Translations under genes and position numbers: made by a program | Assembly (NCBI RefSeq): GCF_010389155.1 | Contig: NC_057761.1 | Span: 23,644,210-23,708,209, forward strand | DNA: 64,000 bases | Direction: 5' to 3' | From: Erigeron canadensis | Lineage: Eukaryota; Streptophyta; Magnoliopsida; Asterales; Asteraceae | In this document: in pieces, positions 1 to 11,399 of the stretch | Layout of the letters: the number at the start of each line of letters is the position of its first letter | How positions within the stretch are numbered: position 1 is the stretch's first letter | The notes under the pieces: generated by a model | What the model saw: the letters and a program-made list of their open reading frames with translations, nothing else | Told to the model about the DNA's origin: nothing | Database searches by the model: none

Positions 1-977
1 TTGTTTACAAGCATACATAAGCCAGCACCACCTGCAAACACCAATCTATATATTTTCAAATTGCTACCAAAAAGTTAGTAAAGCACAATCATAAATCAAT
101 TTCACAGCAAAAAGGTGGCAATTTTGATCCATTTAGTTATAAACGGATCAACTTGACTTGTGTTTTCTCTTAAATGGGTCACATAGAAAGAAAAAGAAAA
201 AAAAGGGAGGGTTGATGTTGAACAGGCCAAACAAATTGAAAATCATAAAATCTGTAGCTATCACATAAAGACTATAAGGAAAAAGAACAAATATTTAAAC
301 ACCACATCTTAAGTAGACTTCATATTTAGTTTTCTTCGTCCATTACATTTTCTTGTTCTTGTTCGGTATTTTTCCTCAAATGTCACCAAAGAACATATGC
401 CCTTGCCAAGTTGCAATAAACAGTCCATTCGACAGCAGATGACAACCAAATACACCATCAACGTCACCAAAACATAAACAAAGTTGATACTTCTAGCAAG
501 AAAAGTAAAATCTGACTAAAAATTATGTATCAACTTGTATTGATTCAGCTATGTTACCCAAGTTGCCGGCTTTGTTAAAATTTCGGAAGTTTCCCAAATA
601 TACAAAAAACTATTTGTACTATTGGAATGCTGTACAAACTTACATGCCAGGATAATACAACATGCCAGGAAACAAGGACAATCTTTCACAATGGTAAAAG
701 ACTAATAAATTTACATTCAAGACAAAACAAATTATTACTCAAGCAATTAGTTTAACACTAAGAAGAAAGAACTAATTCCACTTGTATGAAATTCAAAAAA
801 CAAAGATAAAACCAGTCTTCATAGAAAAGACAATCTACAATTCAAACACCTAAAAAATGCTGCAATAGACAACATTTACACTTCATGATACCCATTCTGC
901 CTAAGAAAACAGCACATTTAGAAACAAAAATTAACAAAATAAACAAAGTGTTTGCATCATTTCATCATTATATTCTT
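1..977. other. A+T-rich 3' flank of the UNC93-like gene
   Basis: No convincing exon, RNA gene or transposon end is visible here. Because the next gene is transcribed leftwards, the right-hand part probably includes its 3' untranslated region and downstream DNA. I see no clear polyadenylation signal I would commit to. Confidence 0.5.
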
Positions 978-2679
978 TTAAGTTGGTTTGCTAAATTCAT
1001 CATTAGACTCTATCGCCTTTGGATTGCCAGAGGGAAACTCTTCTTCCACTTCATCTTCGTCTTTTACTGCTTTTATAACCAAAAGGGCTAACAAAGGATA
1101 ACTTATAGTAGTAAGTACCCAATTAACTATCAACTGAGTCATGAAAGGCACATGATGTGTATCAATTTGCCACGCCACTGCGCCACCAGCACTTTGTACC
1201 CCCTTGTAAAATCCAGCATATCTGAAAAACAACAAAAATGTTATAAGATTACTAGTTTTCATGTAACGGGTGTTTTGGATTGTTTGCTAGCCTGCTTTTC
1301 TGCTTACTTTTTTTGACATGTAGTTTTCAATACGCAGTTTCAAGCTGGTATTTCCCTCAAATAGTTAGTTAATTAGTTTTGGTAAGAAATCCCAAAGATA
1401 AGGCTTATATGTTGTTATATCTAAAGCTCAAAATGCAAGAAGCATGTTCGCAGTTCTAATAAACAATCTCAACCATCAATAATATGAAAACAGAATTAGT
1501 GATATACCTGCTAAGAATGACGGAATCATTAGCCAAGCCACCGATAACCCAATAAACCATACTCTGAAACATTGCATCCAATAGCCCATAACTAAAATAA
1601 AGCACAAACGGCCCTGCAAAATCATTGCCAGATTTCTTGAAATCTAAAAGCTTCAAGCTTTCGTTCTTCACATCATGGTAATTGTAACCCCTTTGATTAA
1701 AAAGCCCACCAATCCAAATCCCGGTTCCTATAACTGCGACAACTGTGATACCAACCAAACCCCTCTTCTTTCGGCTTTTGAAACTAAAATCCATAATGTA
1801 ACCAATAAACACAGACCCAATCATCTGTGCACCCCAATAAAACACATTGTTTAACCCCCTTGTTCTCAAATTAAACAAGGCCCCATTCACATTATTAAAC
1901 TGATAACTATAAAAAAAGTTACTCGCCCACGCTGCAGGCACAATCAACAACATCTTCCAGTTACCAAACAATTTAACGATTTCAACAGATTCAGTGACAA
2001 CACTCGAGTACTTAATATTAGTACAATGAGACCCGTCTTCACGAATCACTTTACTCGGGTGCAATATAGCCAAAGAAAGTACAGTACCAATCGTCATAAA
2101 AACCATAAACCCAATATAAGTCCCATCATTAACAGAAACCGCGGTTTCACGATTATAATTCATTATAAAAGGGATCAACCCTCCAATAACACCACCCATA
2201 TTAAAAATACTCCAAAACATAGATATATAAGTCCCTTTTCTATGTGCAGGTGGGTAAGATGTCATAATTGCCCCTTGCCCTGCCCATAAAAGCCCTGCAC
2301 CAACACCTAATAATGCCCCAGCAAATACAACAAAACCTTGTTGGTGATGATGATTATAGTACAAAAATGAGCCTGCAAATACTATATAAGTACTGCACCC
2401 TGCGAAAAGAGTGAGACGGGGGCCTAAAATGTTGTAAATGCCCCCACCCAAAATGCCGAAAATAGCAAAGGTGGTGTACAGGGCAGTATTGGCATTATTA
2501 CCAGCTGTGTGGTCAAGTTGACCACCACCACCCATACCTGATAATGCATTAAACATTCCTGGACAACAGAAACAGACTAACCCGATTAACCCTACTTGAA
2601 TTAATGGCGAATTGTATCGAAAAACCGAGTTTTTTATTTCTATTGGGGATCCTGTTTCTTGGTCTTCTTTTTCACCCAT
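978..2679 (-). CDS. UNC93-like membrane transporter-family protein
   Basis: Two-exon gene: coding exon 1 is 2679-1508 and exon 2 is 1221-978, giving 471 residues. The donor is AGCAG/GTATAT and the acceptor TTTTTCAG/ATATG; the split codon is Arg. The start at 2679 (MGEKEDQETG) was chosen over an in-frame extension to 3027 because the extension is low-complexity and lies upstream of a TATA-like box. The protein is strongly hydrophobic with about 10-12 predicted membrane spans. It has the Gly-rich CCPGMFNALSGMGGGGQ segment near residues 30-45 and a DYIMDF-like basic loop (FKSRKKRG) between spans. These features match plant UNC93-like (DUF895, major facilitator fold) proteins, and the length fits that family (about 450-470). 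The acidic C-terminal tail is probably cytosolic. Animal UNC93 proteins regulate potassium channels or trafficking; the plant substrate or partner is not readable from sequence. Confidence 0.9.
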
Positions 2680-2750
2680 GATCAAATCTATATATGTGTA
2701 TATATTATTATAAGTAGAAATAGATTTGTGTAGAGGGAAATGAGGGAGGG

Positions 2751-2757
2751 ATTTATA
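2751..2757 (-). promoter_or_regulatory. candidate TATA box of the UNC93-like gene
   Basis: On the minus strand this reads TATAAAT followed by a CT-rich stretch. It lies about 72 bases upstream of the chosen ATG, leaving a leader of roughly 45 bases. Other AT-alternating tracts nearby (2780-2810) are weaker candidates. Confidence 0.4.
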
Positions 2758-3117
2758 ATAAGTGATGAATGGAATTGTAAGTGATATATATAGGACTATA
2801 TATATATATAGACAGAGAGACAGGTAAGGGTGAAAATTAAGAATTGAAAGGTTGACATATACGAAGAAATCAAAGTTTATTTCATGATAAGACAAAAAGG
2901 AAGATGACAATGGAACATGTTTTATATCCATGAAAGATTCAGATTGGGATCCATGGGAGTGAAGTGACAAATATGAAAGAAAATGAGAAATACAGTTTTT
3001 GACAAAAACAAGATTCGAATCTTGCAATTCTTATGGTCCTATGTAGACTTTTTTCACCTTTACATTCATTTCATAACAAGGACGTTTATCTAATTCAGTA
3101 ATTCTAATATGATTATA

Positions 3118-3300
3118 CTAACACACTATTCGCGTAATGCATTGATGGCGGGGTATAGTGGTGATGGCGACTGGTGTGATGGTTGCAACCATTGATGTAA
3201 ATAATTGATACGAGTATAAAAGTAATTGATGTGAAAAGGTTAATAAAAATATTTAAAATATAAGAGACTCTTAGATGTAAATTAATGAATTTAGAATAGA
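3118..3300 (-). repeat. Helitron-like 3' remnant with GC-rich core
   Basis: Read on the minus strand, the segment ends in GTGTTAG followed by T, preceded by a GGCG/GATGG-rich block. The layout resembles the 3' part of the better preserved Helitron at 24931-25209. The expected CTRR end is changed to TTAG and no 5' TC end is clear, so this is probably a decayed copy. Confidence 0.35.
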
Positions 3301-4674
3301 AAAATCATTTTACATCAACTTTTTTTAAATAAGGTTTGATCAATTCATAACTAACATTTTTTTTTTTTAATTATTTCCAAAACTATGGGGAGCTAAAATT
3401 TTCATATAGGTGTTATTGTAAAACAAATATTATAATAAAACAAATAATACAAGATCTTGACCCTTAGACTATGGTTAAATTGATGCACAAAAATTCACGA
3501 AGCAATTGATGTACGATGATTTTCATGATACACGGTGATTTATAGTTGTTTTTTTGGTTTACTTTATAGTTGTTTTATTTTACCTAAAACCTATATTTGT
3601 ATATATTTAGAATTTTTATATAATAGTATAAATAAGTAAGTGATGTGCTTAAATTTATAAAACTAAAATTACCTAAAAACTAACTACTACGCACTATCGG
3701 GCAGTGGATCCGACCGTTTGTAATATAGCTAAGTGGTAAGACCGTGTTCGTTCGCCGGGATTGATTCGAACTAGTTTAGTAAAGCAGTTTGGAAAACGGG
3801 GTGTTACTCAATATCTCCTTTTGACAATTAAACTAAATTCAATTTGAAAGCCAAATTGCATAAAAGTAAAGAAGAACTCAGACAATATTAATAAAAGTTA
3901 TCCACCTTGACTTCACTAGATTTCAAATGTGATTGCATTTAATTAAGACCAAATTCATTTGAGCTGAAAATATAATCGTGAAAAGAATAAGTGCTCACGT
4001 GATACCACCAACCATGAACAAATCACCAATTCACCTAAATTACTAGTCGAATTACCAAAGCCGGTACCACCGGTTCCAAGACAACTTTTCCAATAATTAG
4101 TTTGACTGACTATCAATTTACCAATTGAACCTATGTAAAAATAACGTGGTACCACCAACCGTTACAAATTACGTTGACAAAATAATTCTTTTATTAAAAT
4201 GATATTCACTATCATACCATGGACTAGTGATAATTGCTTATAGACAAATAATTATTTTAAAATCACATATTAATTCAACTAGTACCACTAACAGGGAATT
4301 AATACGCAACCAATATCATAATAATTATTTAAAAGAATTTAATCATCAAGATCTTAGAACAACGATAAATAAATCAACTCTTTGAATTAAAAATATTGCA
4401 ATCACATCATTCGTCTTGTTACATCAAGGTGGATGATTAAACGTTTAACCACTCATGATCAATTCAAAATAATAATTAAAATAAAAGAGAAACATGATGT
4501 ACCAATCGTTTGAGAAATTGCAATTGCAAGACAATAAAAGTAGATACGATCTAGATGGGTGCTCGTGAATCTTCAATGAATCTGCCTAAGAAAACTTGCT
4601 TGGAGATTGAAGAACCCTTGTAGAACAGCTCCTAGAAAGATTTTTGATCCCCTGGAAATTTAAGTTTTGTTTTC

Positions 4675-4682
4675 TATTTATA
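4675..4682 (-). promoter_or_regulatory. TATA box of the solo LTR promoter
   Basis: TATAAATA on the minus strand, 52 bases downstream (in the LTR reading direction) of the nearest palindrome copy. Its place, about 520 bases into the LTR, is consistent with a U3/R boundary. Confidence 0.5.
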
Positions 4683-4733
4683 CTCCTACTGAAATCTGAT
4701 GCAGAAACGACCCAAAACCCTCAGCTCCGTGCA

Positions 4734-4930
4734 CCCACTGCGGCGCAGTGGCTTGTGATGTTACCCACTGCGGCGCAATCCGATTCCACATACTAAATTC
4801 TTCTTCCAATGCCTGCGGTGCAGTCATCCTTTGCAACCCCCACTGCGGCGCAGTGGGGTAATTTCACTTTGAGGCCGTGGATATGGACTGCAGCGCAGTG
4901 GACTAGGTACATCCCCACTGCGGCGCAGTC
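4734..4930. repeat. array of odd-centred palindromes (CCACTGCGGCGCAGTGG)
   Basis: Six copies in about 200 bp. Copies at 4734-4751 and 4837-4857 are perfect, the latter with 10-bp arms around one central G. Copies near 4764-4780 and 4913-4930 lose part of one arm, and those near 4811-4825 and 4885-4900 are degenerate. The same motif recurs in the Gypsy LTRs at 39472-39592 and 45912-46032 and I found it nowhere else in the window. Confidence 0.85.
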
Positions 4931-5484
4931 ATAAGCATGTGAACAAAATTCTTCTTTACGATCTTGAAACTTGCTGAACCTCGCCGTCTCTTCCACTTGA
5001 AACAACTCTCAGTAATACAAATCAACTTCTAGGCCAATAAATCTTCCGAAAATGTACCAAATGAACGCGTAACCTGTTTAGAGCCTGAAAACACTAACAG
5101 ACACATAAACGCGCTAAATGCACATAAATTCGACTTAAAATACATAATAAAATGGCCAATAATGATGTGGGCGATGGGTATAAATTGGTCACATCAATAA
5201 GTAACGAAAAAGTTGTGTGTGTATATATATATATACGCATAGCATTTTACCCTTCCCAAAAAGGTGAACCATCTAAAGTGTCATTTATTTTTCTCTAACA
5301 TTTCTATTTGATATACCTACAATATTTTTAATTTTAATGAAATTAATTGACAAAATCAACCCCTTAACTTCTAAAAAGCTACACTTACCCTTTTACATCA
5401 ATAAACTACATAGAAAAAACAATACAATACATTTATATATACATGTACATATTGTGCAAACCCATCTTCATATCATATAATAAA

Positions 5485-6637
5485 GGGATTATGGCACCGG
5501 AATGTAACCAACTATGATTCAATGCTTATGTAATGTAGTGACCTTTCAAATTGGCTATCTGACGTAAGTACCTTCCATTTTTGTTCTTTTAATGTATCCT
5601 ACCGGGTAACATCTTATTTGTAACCGGTAATGCCACGTTGTACGTAAAAAGTAATAGGGATTAAGGCACCGGAGTGTAACCAACTATGAGTGAATGGTTA
5701 TGTAATGTGGTAACCTACGAAAGTGTTAAAACTGATGTAAGAACCTCTCTGTTTTGTTCACTCGATGTATCCTACCGGGTTACTCCGACGACTTTATACT
5801 CTGGTCATCTTCTCCGGCTAATTTCCGGCACTATCTTCAGTAACAACAACTTTTTCCGGAGAGCAAATGTGAAACTGTAACTCAATGTCTAACTTCAATC
5901 CTAAACACAAATCAACACTAGATATAACTAGATGCATATATACATTTATTGATTTCAGAACACGATTCAATAATAATCATACTCAAACCCTAATCCCCAA
6001 ATCGGATTGTGTTATGATCACCCCATCATCGTTAACCATAAAGATCCAGCCATCCCATCCCCACCATAATCAAGATCCAACAACTTTGGTTTACAATGGG
6101 GTAAAAGGGGGGATTTTGACAGAGAATGACGACGGTGTTTGTCTGGGTGGCGGCTGTCATTTGTTTGTTTTACTGGTGGCAATCAGCGGTGGCACGTGTC
6201 TGGATGTGGAGACGGTGGAGAGATGGCCGCACCTTTTGAATGGAAAAAAAATGAGACCGAGAGCACCTACTACAACCTCATCAGAGTCTAAGACCTAACA
6301 CCATCCATTTCGTCGTAGTTCATAACCCACAACCGTAACCATGACCGTACAACAGGTCAATCGGTACATGAAAAGTACAAAATTGAGAGGTTCTTACATT
6401 AGATAGCCAGTTTTAAAGATCACTACATAACATAACCATTCAGTCATAGTTGGTTACTCTCTAGTGCCATAATCCCAAAGTAAATCTAACATTGTTACCG
6501 GCTATCGGTACAACAGGTCAACCGATACACAAAAAGAACAAAAATGGAAGGTACTTACATCAGATAGCCAATTTGAAAGGTCACTACATTACATAACCAT
6601 TGAGTCATAGTTGATTATATTCCAGTGCCATAATCCC
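5485..6637. mobile_element. Mutator-like TIR element with doubled terminal repeats
   Basis: The ends are long inverted repeats starting GGGATTATGGCAC. At the left, a related unit starts again at about 5653; at the right the mirror unit is likewise repeated (about 6350-6470 and 6500-6637), so each arm holds two tandem copies of a roughly 170-bp unit. Flanks TATAATAAA (5476-5484) and TATAAAAAA (6638-6646) match at eight of nine positions, as expected for a 9-bp Mutator-type duplication. The interior (about 5800-6300) has short open frames but no transposase I recognise, so this is a non-autonomous element. Confidence 0.75.
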
Positions 6638-6977
6638 TATAAAAAAAGTAATACATAAATTTGAAACAAATACATACACACAAACATATTTACTTTCATC
6701 TGGAAACACACATTTAACATGGTGGTGGTGTCACCGATCTTAGGGTTTCAGACCGTGAGTTAGGTGGTGACTGGATCTTAGGGTTTTAGTTGTTGATGTT
6801 AGCGGTAGGGTTTCAAAGGCGAGTCTAGGTGGCAGATGGATCTTAAGGTTTTAGATTTAGGTGTGAGTGTGGGCGGTAGCTAGCCGGATCTTGGGGTTCA
6901 AATGTTTGTGCGCCACCATTTCTTTCATCATCATTATTTCAAGAACCATTTTTTGCATGAAAAGTAAGAGCTTTTTA

Positions 6978-7380
6978 ATTTTGTATTGGATCACATATTT
7001 TTCAAGTTCATTCACATGTGAAACATTATAAAGATGTATTTTGTAAAAGAACTTTTTTTCTTCAAAACCTACAAAATAGCCTTGTGTGAACTTATGAATG
7101 AATTTGTTCACGTTTTAGTTCAAATGTGAATAAACGGCTATATATAAAGTTTTGAAAAAGAGAAATGATATAGCTACAACAAAATTTAGAAATCTACAAC
7201 AATACATGCATCATTTAGTTGTATAATGTGCATTAAAATTTATAATTTTCTTGTAGATCGTTAAATTCTGTTGTATGAATATCACTTCCCTTTAAAAAAG
7301 GTTTTGTTCAACAACATACATTTTTATAACGTTTTATATGTTAATGAACTTTGAAAATATGTGATCCAATACATAACTTA
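6978..7380. repeat. imperfect inverted repeat, foldback-like
   Basis: The left arm at about 6981-7060 and right arm at about 7300-7378 are imperfect reverse complements, including TATTGGATCACATATTTT on one side. The loop between them contains a separate small MITE. Probably a decayed TIR element; I could not define its outer ends or a target duplication. The 340 bases to its left (6638-6977) hold only imperfect repeats of a GATCTTAGGGTTT-like phrase. Confidence 0.5.
7161..7291. mobile_element. small MITE nested in the inverted repeat
   Basis: The ends AGAAATGATAT and ATATCACTTCCCT continue into about 40 bp of imperfect terminal inverted repeat (CTACAAC...TTTAG-type). Flanks TTGAAAAAG (7152-7160) and TTAAAAAAG (7292-7300) match at eight of nine positions, fitting a Mutator-type 9-bp duplication. 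Non-coding, about 131 bp. Confidence 0.6.
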
Positions 7381-7429
7381 GGAGTACTCACAGTTCTTAC
7401 AAGAAAAAATGTTCTCAAAGTAAGGGTCC

Positions 7430-7452
7430 TATATATATATATATATATATAT
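7430..7452. repeat. (AT)n microsatellite
   Basis: A run of alternating T and A of about 22 bases followed by GTATA. A second, shorter tract lies near 7655-7677. Neither is in a recognisable gene. Confidence 0.9.
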
Positions 7453-7869
7453 GTATATTAGTGAATATTAGTGAAAATATTATTACGGATGATAAAGGTA
7501 ACAATAAAGAAAAAGATAGAATGTTGTAAACTAGTCCCGCGTTGTGGGACTTCAACTTTCGTTTGAAATGGATGTGTTGCTTTAGTCTTTTAGAGTATTT
7601 GTGTTGAACCTCCAACCGCTTAATTAAAAATCATTGTGTCAAAGTTTGTTTTAAATATATATGTATATATATATATTATTTAATGCAAAACCACATTATC
7701 TTCCATCTGAGTGTTGTAGCCTGTCAATTATTGTGATTACATTTTTTTACTTATAATGTGTCGCTATATATATGTTAGCTTAAAACTTTTACCATATGAA
7801 ATATAAATATTTTAAAGCAACACCACAATCGCATCTAAAAATTTATAGTATCGAATACATATATTTAAT

Positions 7870-8180
7870 ATGCACAAAGAAAAAAGTTGAATGAAAATTT
7901 TCAATATATTAGTTGAAACCACAAAGAAGAAAGTGTGCAAACACCAAATAAAAGTACAAAACATTACGAGATATGTTCATAAAAAAGTTGCAATATACTG
8001 TTTGAAAACCCAAATGAAAAAGAAGTGTAAAAAAAACAATAAGTATCCCGTAATACAAACACCAAACAAGATGATGTGACAAAATCCGAATAATCAATAA
8101 TGGTAATAGTATGAGATATATTCATAAAAAAGTTGCAATATATTGTTTTAGAATCCAAAAGGAAAAAGAGTGCACAAAAA
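7870..8180. repeat. diverged direct repeats, period about 143 bp
   Basis: The phrase CATAAAAAAGTTGCAATAT followed by an AAACCCAAATG/GAATCCAAAAG block occurs at about 7978 and again at about 8121. A poorer version begins near 7870. The repeats are A-rich on the plus strand and show no coding potential. Confidence 0.6.
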
Positions 8181-8439
8181 CCAATAAATAACCTGTTATA
8201 AAAAGATTAGATGAGATGCGATTTGGTAAAATTTTACGGGCTGTTACATAGACGAGTAGTAACTATTCATCATTTGTTTCCTGTTAATAGTATATATAAT
8301 TATGGTACATTAATAAAGAAATGGAAAGATACATTAAAAAGACTGAGGTAAAATAGACACTTTAAATTATTATTATCATTTTAAAAAAGGTAGTTTGATT
8401 TAATAAAGCGGATATATTTTACATTGTTTATGATTAGTA

Positions 8440-8874
8440 CTAGCTAATCAACCCGGTTTCAACCCGGGTTAACTGATAGACGTTTTGCAAATAAACCGAA
8501 TAATACCCGGTAGCTTTACAATATGTTGTCGAAAAACAAAAATATATGGAAACAAAAGTTGTATTGTGGACACACGTTAAAACACATTCGGTTCGCAAAA
8601 AAAAAAGTTATCGGGAAAAAAAAACATATCATAGTTTCGGCCTATTGTATGAAAAAATAAGGTGATTAAAATCTTAAATAATAATATGGACATTTAATAA
8701 AAATCTATATTAATGATGCATATTTGAAAAAAAAAATCTATTAAAAAAATATTTTTTGAATTTGAAATAGAAAAATATGATGATGTTATAATTAAATTAA
8801 GGGGATGTATGGTAATACAAATTTAAAAAAATCTTATGTCATCACAATCTTCCTTTATTAATATAATAGATAGA
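8440..8874 (-). mobile_element. non-autonomous Helitron
   Basis: On the minus strand the element starts TCTATCTATTATATTAATAA, typical of plant Helitron 5' ends. It finishes with a GC-rich hairpin (AACCCGGGTTGAAACCGGGTT region) about six bases before a terminal CTAG. It sits between host A and T, the expected Helitron insertion site, with no target duplication. At 435 bp it has no Rep/helicase coding. A second in-phase TC four bases downstream makes the exact 5' end slightly uncertain. Confidence 0.75.
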
Positions 8875-8920
8875 TTCTCGTGATAGGTTTTAGACTTTTA
8901 GTGCTTCACCTTAATCATTT

Positions 8921-9158
8921 AAAACCAAATGGGTTGGATCAGTGGTTGGAACTCATGCCTCTAGAAACAGAGGTCATGGGTTCAATCCTTATGCCCAGCA
9001 AGGCTGGAGGTCCTTTTCTACTTATGGTGAAACCTGGAAGCAGCCTCTCTACCTTTGGTAAGGGTAAGGCTGTCTACATATGAACCTCCCCTATACACCG
9101 CCGAAGACGATATTGGAACCCAAAACCCGTAGAAGACGGCATTGGGAGTTACTTATCT
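8921..9158 (+). mobile_element. tRNA-derived SINE with target duplications
   Basis: An internal RNA polymerase III promoter is visible: box A TGGATCAGTGG at 8935-8945 and box B GGGTTCAATCC at 8978-8988. The body contains the CTCTCTACC...GGTAAGGGTAAGGCTG block known from Au-like plant SINEs. Perfect 10-bp direct repeats TTAATCATTT flank it (8911-8920 and 9159-9168), as expected for target-primed reverse transcription. It lies 47 bases beyond the Helitron end. Related antisense sequence occurs at about 59046-59275. Confidence 0.8.
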
Positions 9159-9168
9159 TTAATCATTT

Positions 9169-11399
9169 CAAGAAATTTACCTATAGAGGTTTCAAACTTA
9201 TGACCTTTGCCAAGGAAAAATTGAGCCGGCTTATCATTAAACCATTGTCCGAATTAATAATACGTTTAAAATAACAATAGGCCGGGAAGTTATATCGTCT
9301 CTAAAAATATTTGCCTTAAAATGTGTCGTTGGTCAACGGAATGATGTATAAAAGTAGGTTTACAAGATGATTAATCGAACAATATCAAGATAAAACCGAC
9401 AATAATTATCTATCTGGAGTAAACCATATATAAAATTTCGTCACGGTTGTTTTTCTTGTAATGTTTGCAAGAAAGGATTCTTGTGCCGTCTTGGAGTTAA
9501 TAATCAAACAATGTAACGAAAGTAAATATCGCTAACCAAAAACCAAGTATTCTAAACAAGCATACATCTGGCCGTTATTGTATTCTTCTGTCTATTTTTT
9601 GGAAAATGACTTGATAATAATAATTAAATAAACTTGATGAGAGGGCCGGCAGCCGTCCGATTAATGTGCCTTTATTTTGTGTCTTTCCTCATTCGATTAT
9701 AGTGATGTCAACGCACATTTAAGTCCAATATATGTGACTTGAGTTCATCCACAATATTCATTTGGACTAGGCAAAGTTTTGTATAATTTAAAGGAATCTG
9801 TTATGTTTATTGTCTAATCAATATTGAAAGGTAATAGGATTTTTTTTTTTTTGAACGACAATTTTTTATAAAATTCATATTACTGCCAAATAATCCTAAA
9901 ACGTTTATGTCAAGGATGAATCCGTAAACTTATATCCAAAAGGCAAAAAGTTACAGAATTAATATAAATATTGATATGAGAGAGCTCACATTGAATAATC
10001 AAGTACCTAAACTAGTTTGCGTGTTTATCTATCGTTGTGGTTCCTTCATGTGATTCTTAATTACGGAAAGAAGGCCGATTAGCCATCTTCCACTTAGTTA
10101 GTTGGTTGGTTAGTCATAAATAAATTAGTTATATAAGATAGTTCGATTGGACTGATTCTTATATTTTCTAGGGTTGGATAGTATGGCTAGTTACGGTGAG
10201 GTTTTGATAACAAGAGTTTTTAATATAGAACATTATAAAAAATGAATAACTTCAGAAAATAGAAAACACCTTTCGATCAATTCACGAAAATAACAGTGAC
10301 CTTTAAAATAATCTGAAGGGCTCCGAATTGTATCTAAATCTTTCGGTAAGACATTGAAAATAATCTGAAGGGCTCCGAATCTTATCTAAATTGCGAGAAT
10401 AACTGGCTAAGTCATGCCATTAGGCAAACTTGCTTGACTAATATGCCAAAAAATGTATTAAAAACCTCGCATATGGACGCCATATATGTTGTTAATTTTG
10501 TTTTGCAAGTATAAGTTTTTTAGCTTCGTCCCCATTTTAGATTGCGCATATGCTTGTGAATGTGTGATATATACAAATGAATGTCTTAAAAGGATGTGCA
10601 TACGAAACATCCCGACTAGCTAGTTGCTACTAAATTACTCATCATGCATGTGAGCTTTGAATTAGTCATAACTGGATTTGTCTTGGAATTAGTCATAAGT
10701 ACTGTTTTAAGTTAAATTAGTCCCTTTATATGGTGATTTGTTATAATAATTTTAGGAACTTGTTGCTTTCACTTGCAATTGAATTATATGTGAAGATTGT
10801 TTTCAAAGCTAGCAATTTATTCATGTAACATCCAATACTGTTTTTAAATTAAGAAAAGTTTATTAACTTCGATTGAGACCTATGAGCGTGTGAGCCAAGG
10901 TGTTGACGAACTACTTTTTAACGTTTTTCAACATCTCACATGAACAATTTTTTGTGTGTATTCTAGATATAAATGCTATCGCATTATTTCAGTTAATGTT
11001 TACCGAGTAAATTACACGGATGGTCCTGTGGTTTGCACAAATTTCATTAATTGTCTTCCTTTTGAAAAAATCATTGATCTCCTCGTGGCTAACACTTGAC
11101 TTCACGGGGAGTCCAAAACTGAAAGAAAAAGGTATCCTGTTTGTTCATTCTTAGAAAAAGAAAGAAAAAGGTAACGGATTGATGTCTTTTGTATCAAATA
11201 TTAAAATAAAAAATAGAAAGGAGAGAATGATTAAGTACTATGCATTCTTATGATCTTATCATACATCTGATTCACAATGTAGAAATGACAAGCAAAAGTA
11301 GAAAACAAGTAAACAACCCACTTACATGAGAGACCTTAAAAGGTGACATTCACTCCCAATGCCCAGGTGGATCTAATAAACATTTTAGAAATTTTAATC
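9169..11399. other. intergenic DNA with a short tandem duplication
   Basis: No supported gene. A block of about 52 bp with the phrase AATCTGAAGGGCTCCGAAT is duplicated in tandem at about 10307-10410. Around 11010-11110 a GGTCCTGTGGTTTGCACAAA-type phrase resembles the TIR of the intron MITE at 54012-54944 and may be a decayed relative. The remainder is A+T-rich and unassigned. Confidence 0.5.

Larger units (their letters stand above)
3641..5196 (-). mobile_element. solo LTR, TGATGTG...CACATCA type
   Basis: The 1556-bp segment begins TGATGTGC and ends GGTCACATCA, so it has the 5'-TG...CA-3' inverted ends of an LTR. Flanking bases GTAAG and ATAAG match at four of five positions, a plausible worn 5-bp target duplication. 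Read on the minus strand it holds a short-palindrome array, then a TATAAATA box, then a long transcribed-looking region, which fits U3-R-U5 order. No gag, pol, primer-binding site or second LTR adjoins it, so unequal recombination has probably left a solo LTR. The end sequence resembles Tat/Ogre-type Gypsy LTRs, but that assignment is inference. Confidence 0.65.

Noticed and set aside
2680..3027. In-frame N-terminal extension of the UNC93-like protein
   Set aside because: It is Tyr/Ile/Ser-rich low-complexity sequence from the AT-rich promoter, overlaps a TATA-like box, and family members begin close to the MGEKED start.
3715..3770. tRNA-like AGCTAAGTGGTAAG...GATTCGAAC
   Set aside because: It lies inside the solo LTR, lacks a full cloverleaf and its box B spacing and order are poor.
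4793..5005. Minus-strand frame with repeated CAAV peptides
   Set aside because: The repeats come from the DNA palindrome in the LTR and not from protein selection. Similar peptides appear in the frames across the Gypsy LTR arrays.
5885..6298. 137-codon open frame inside the Mutator-like element as a captured gene
   Set aside because: No recognisable domain and no support beyond being open; capture of a host fragment is possible but not shown.
8935..8988. Functional tRNA gene from the box A/box B pair
   Set aside because: No cloverleaf or acceptor stem can be drawn and the sequence continues as a SINE body with target duplications.
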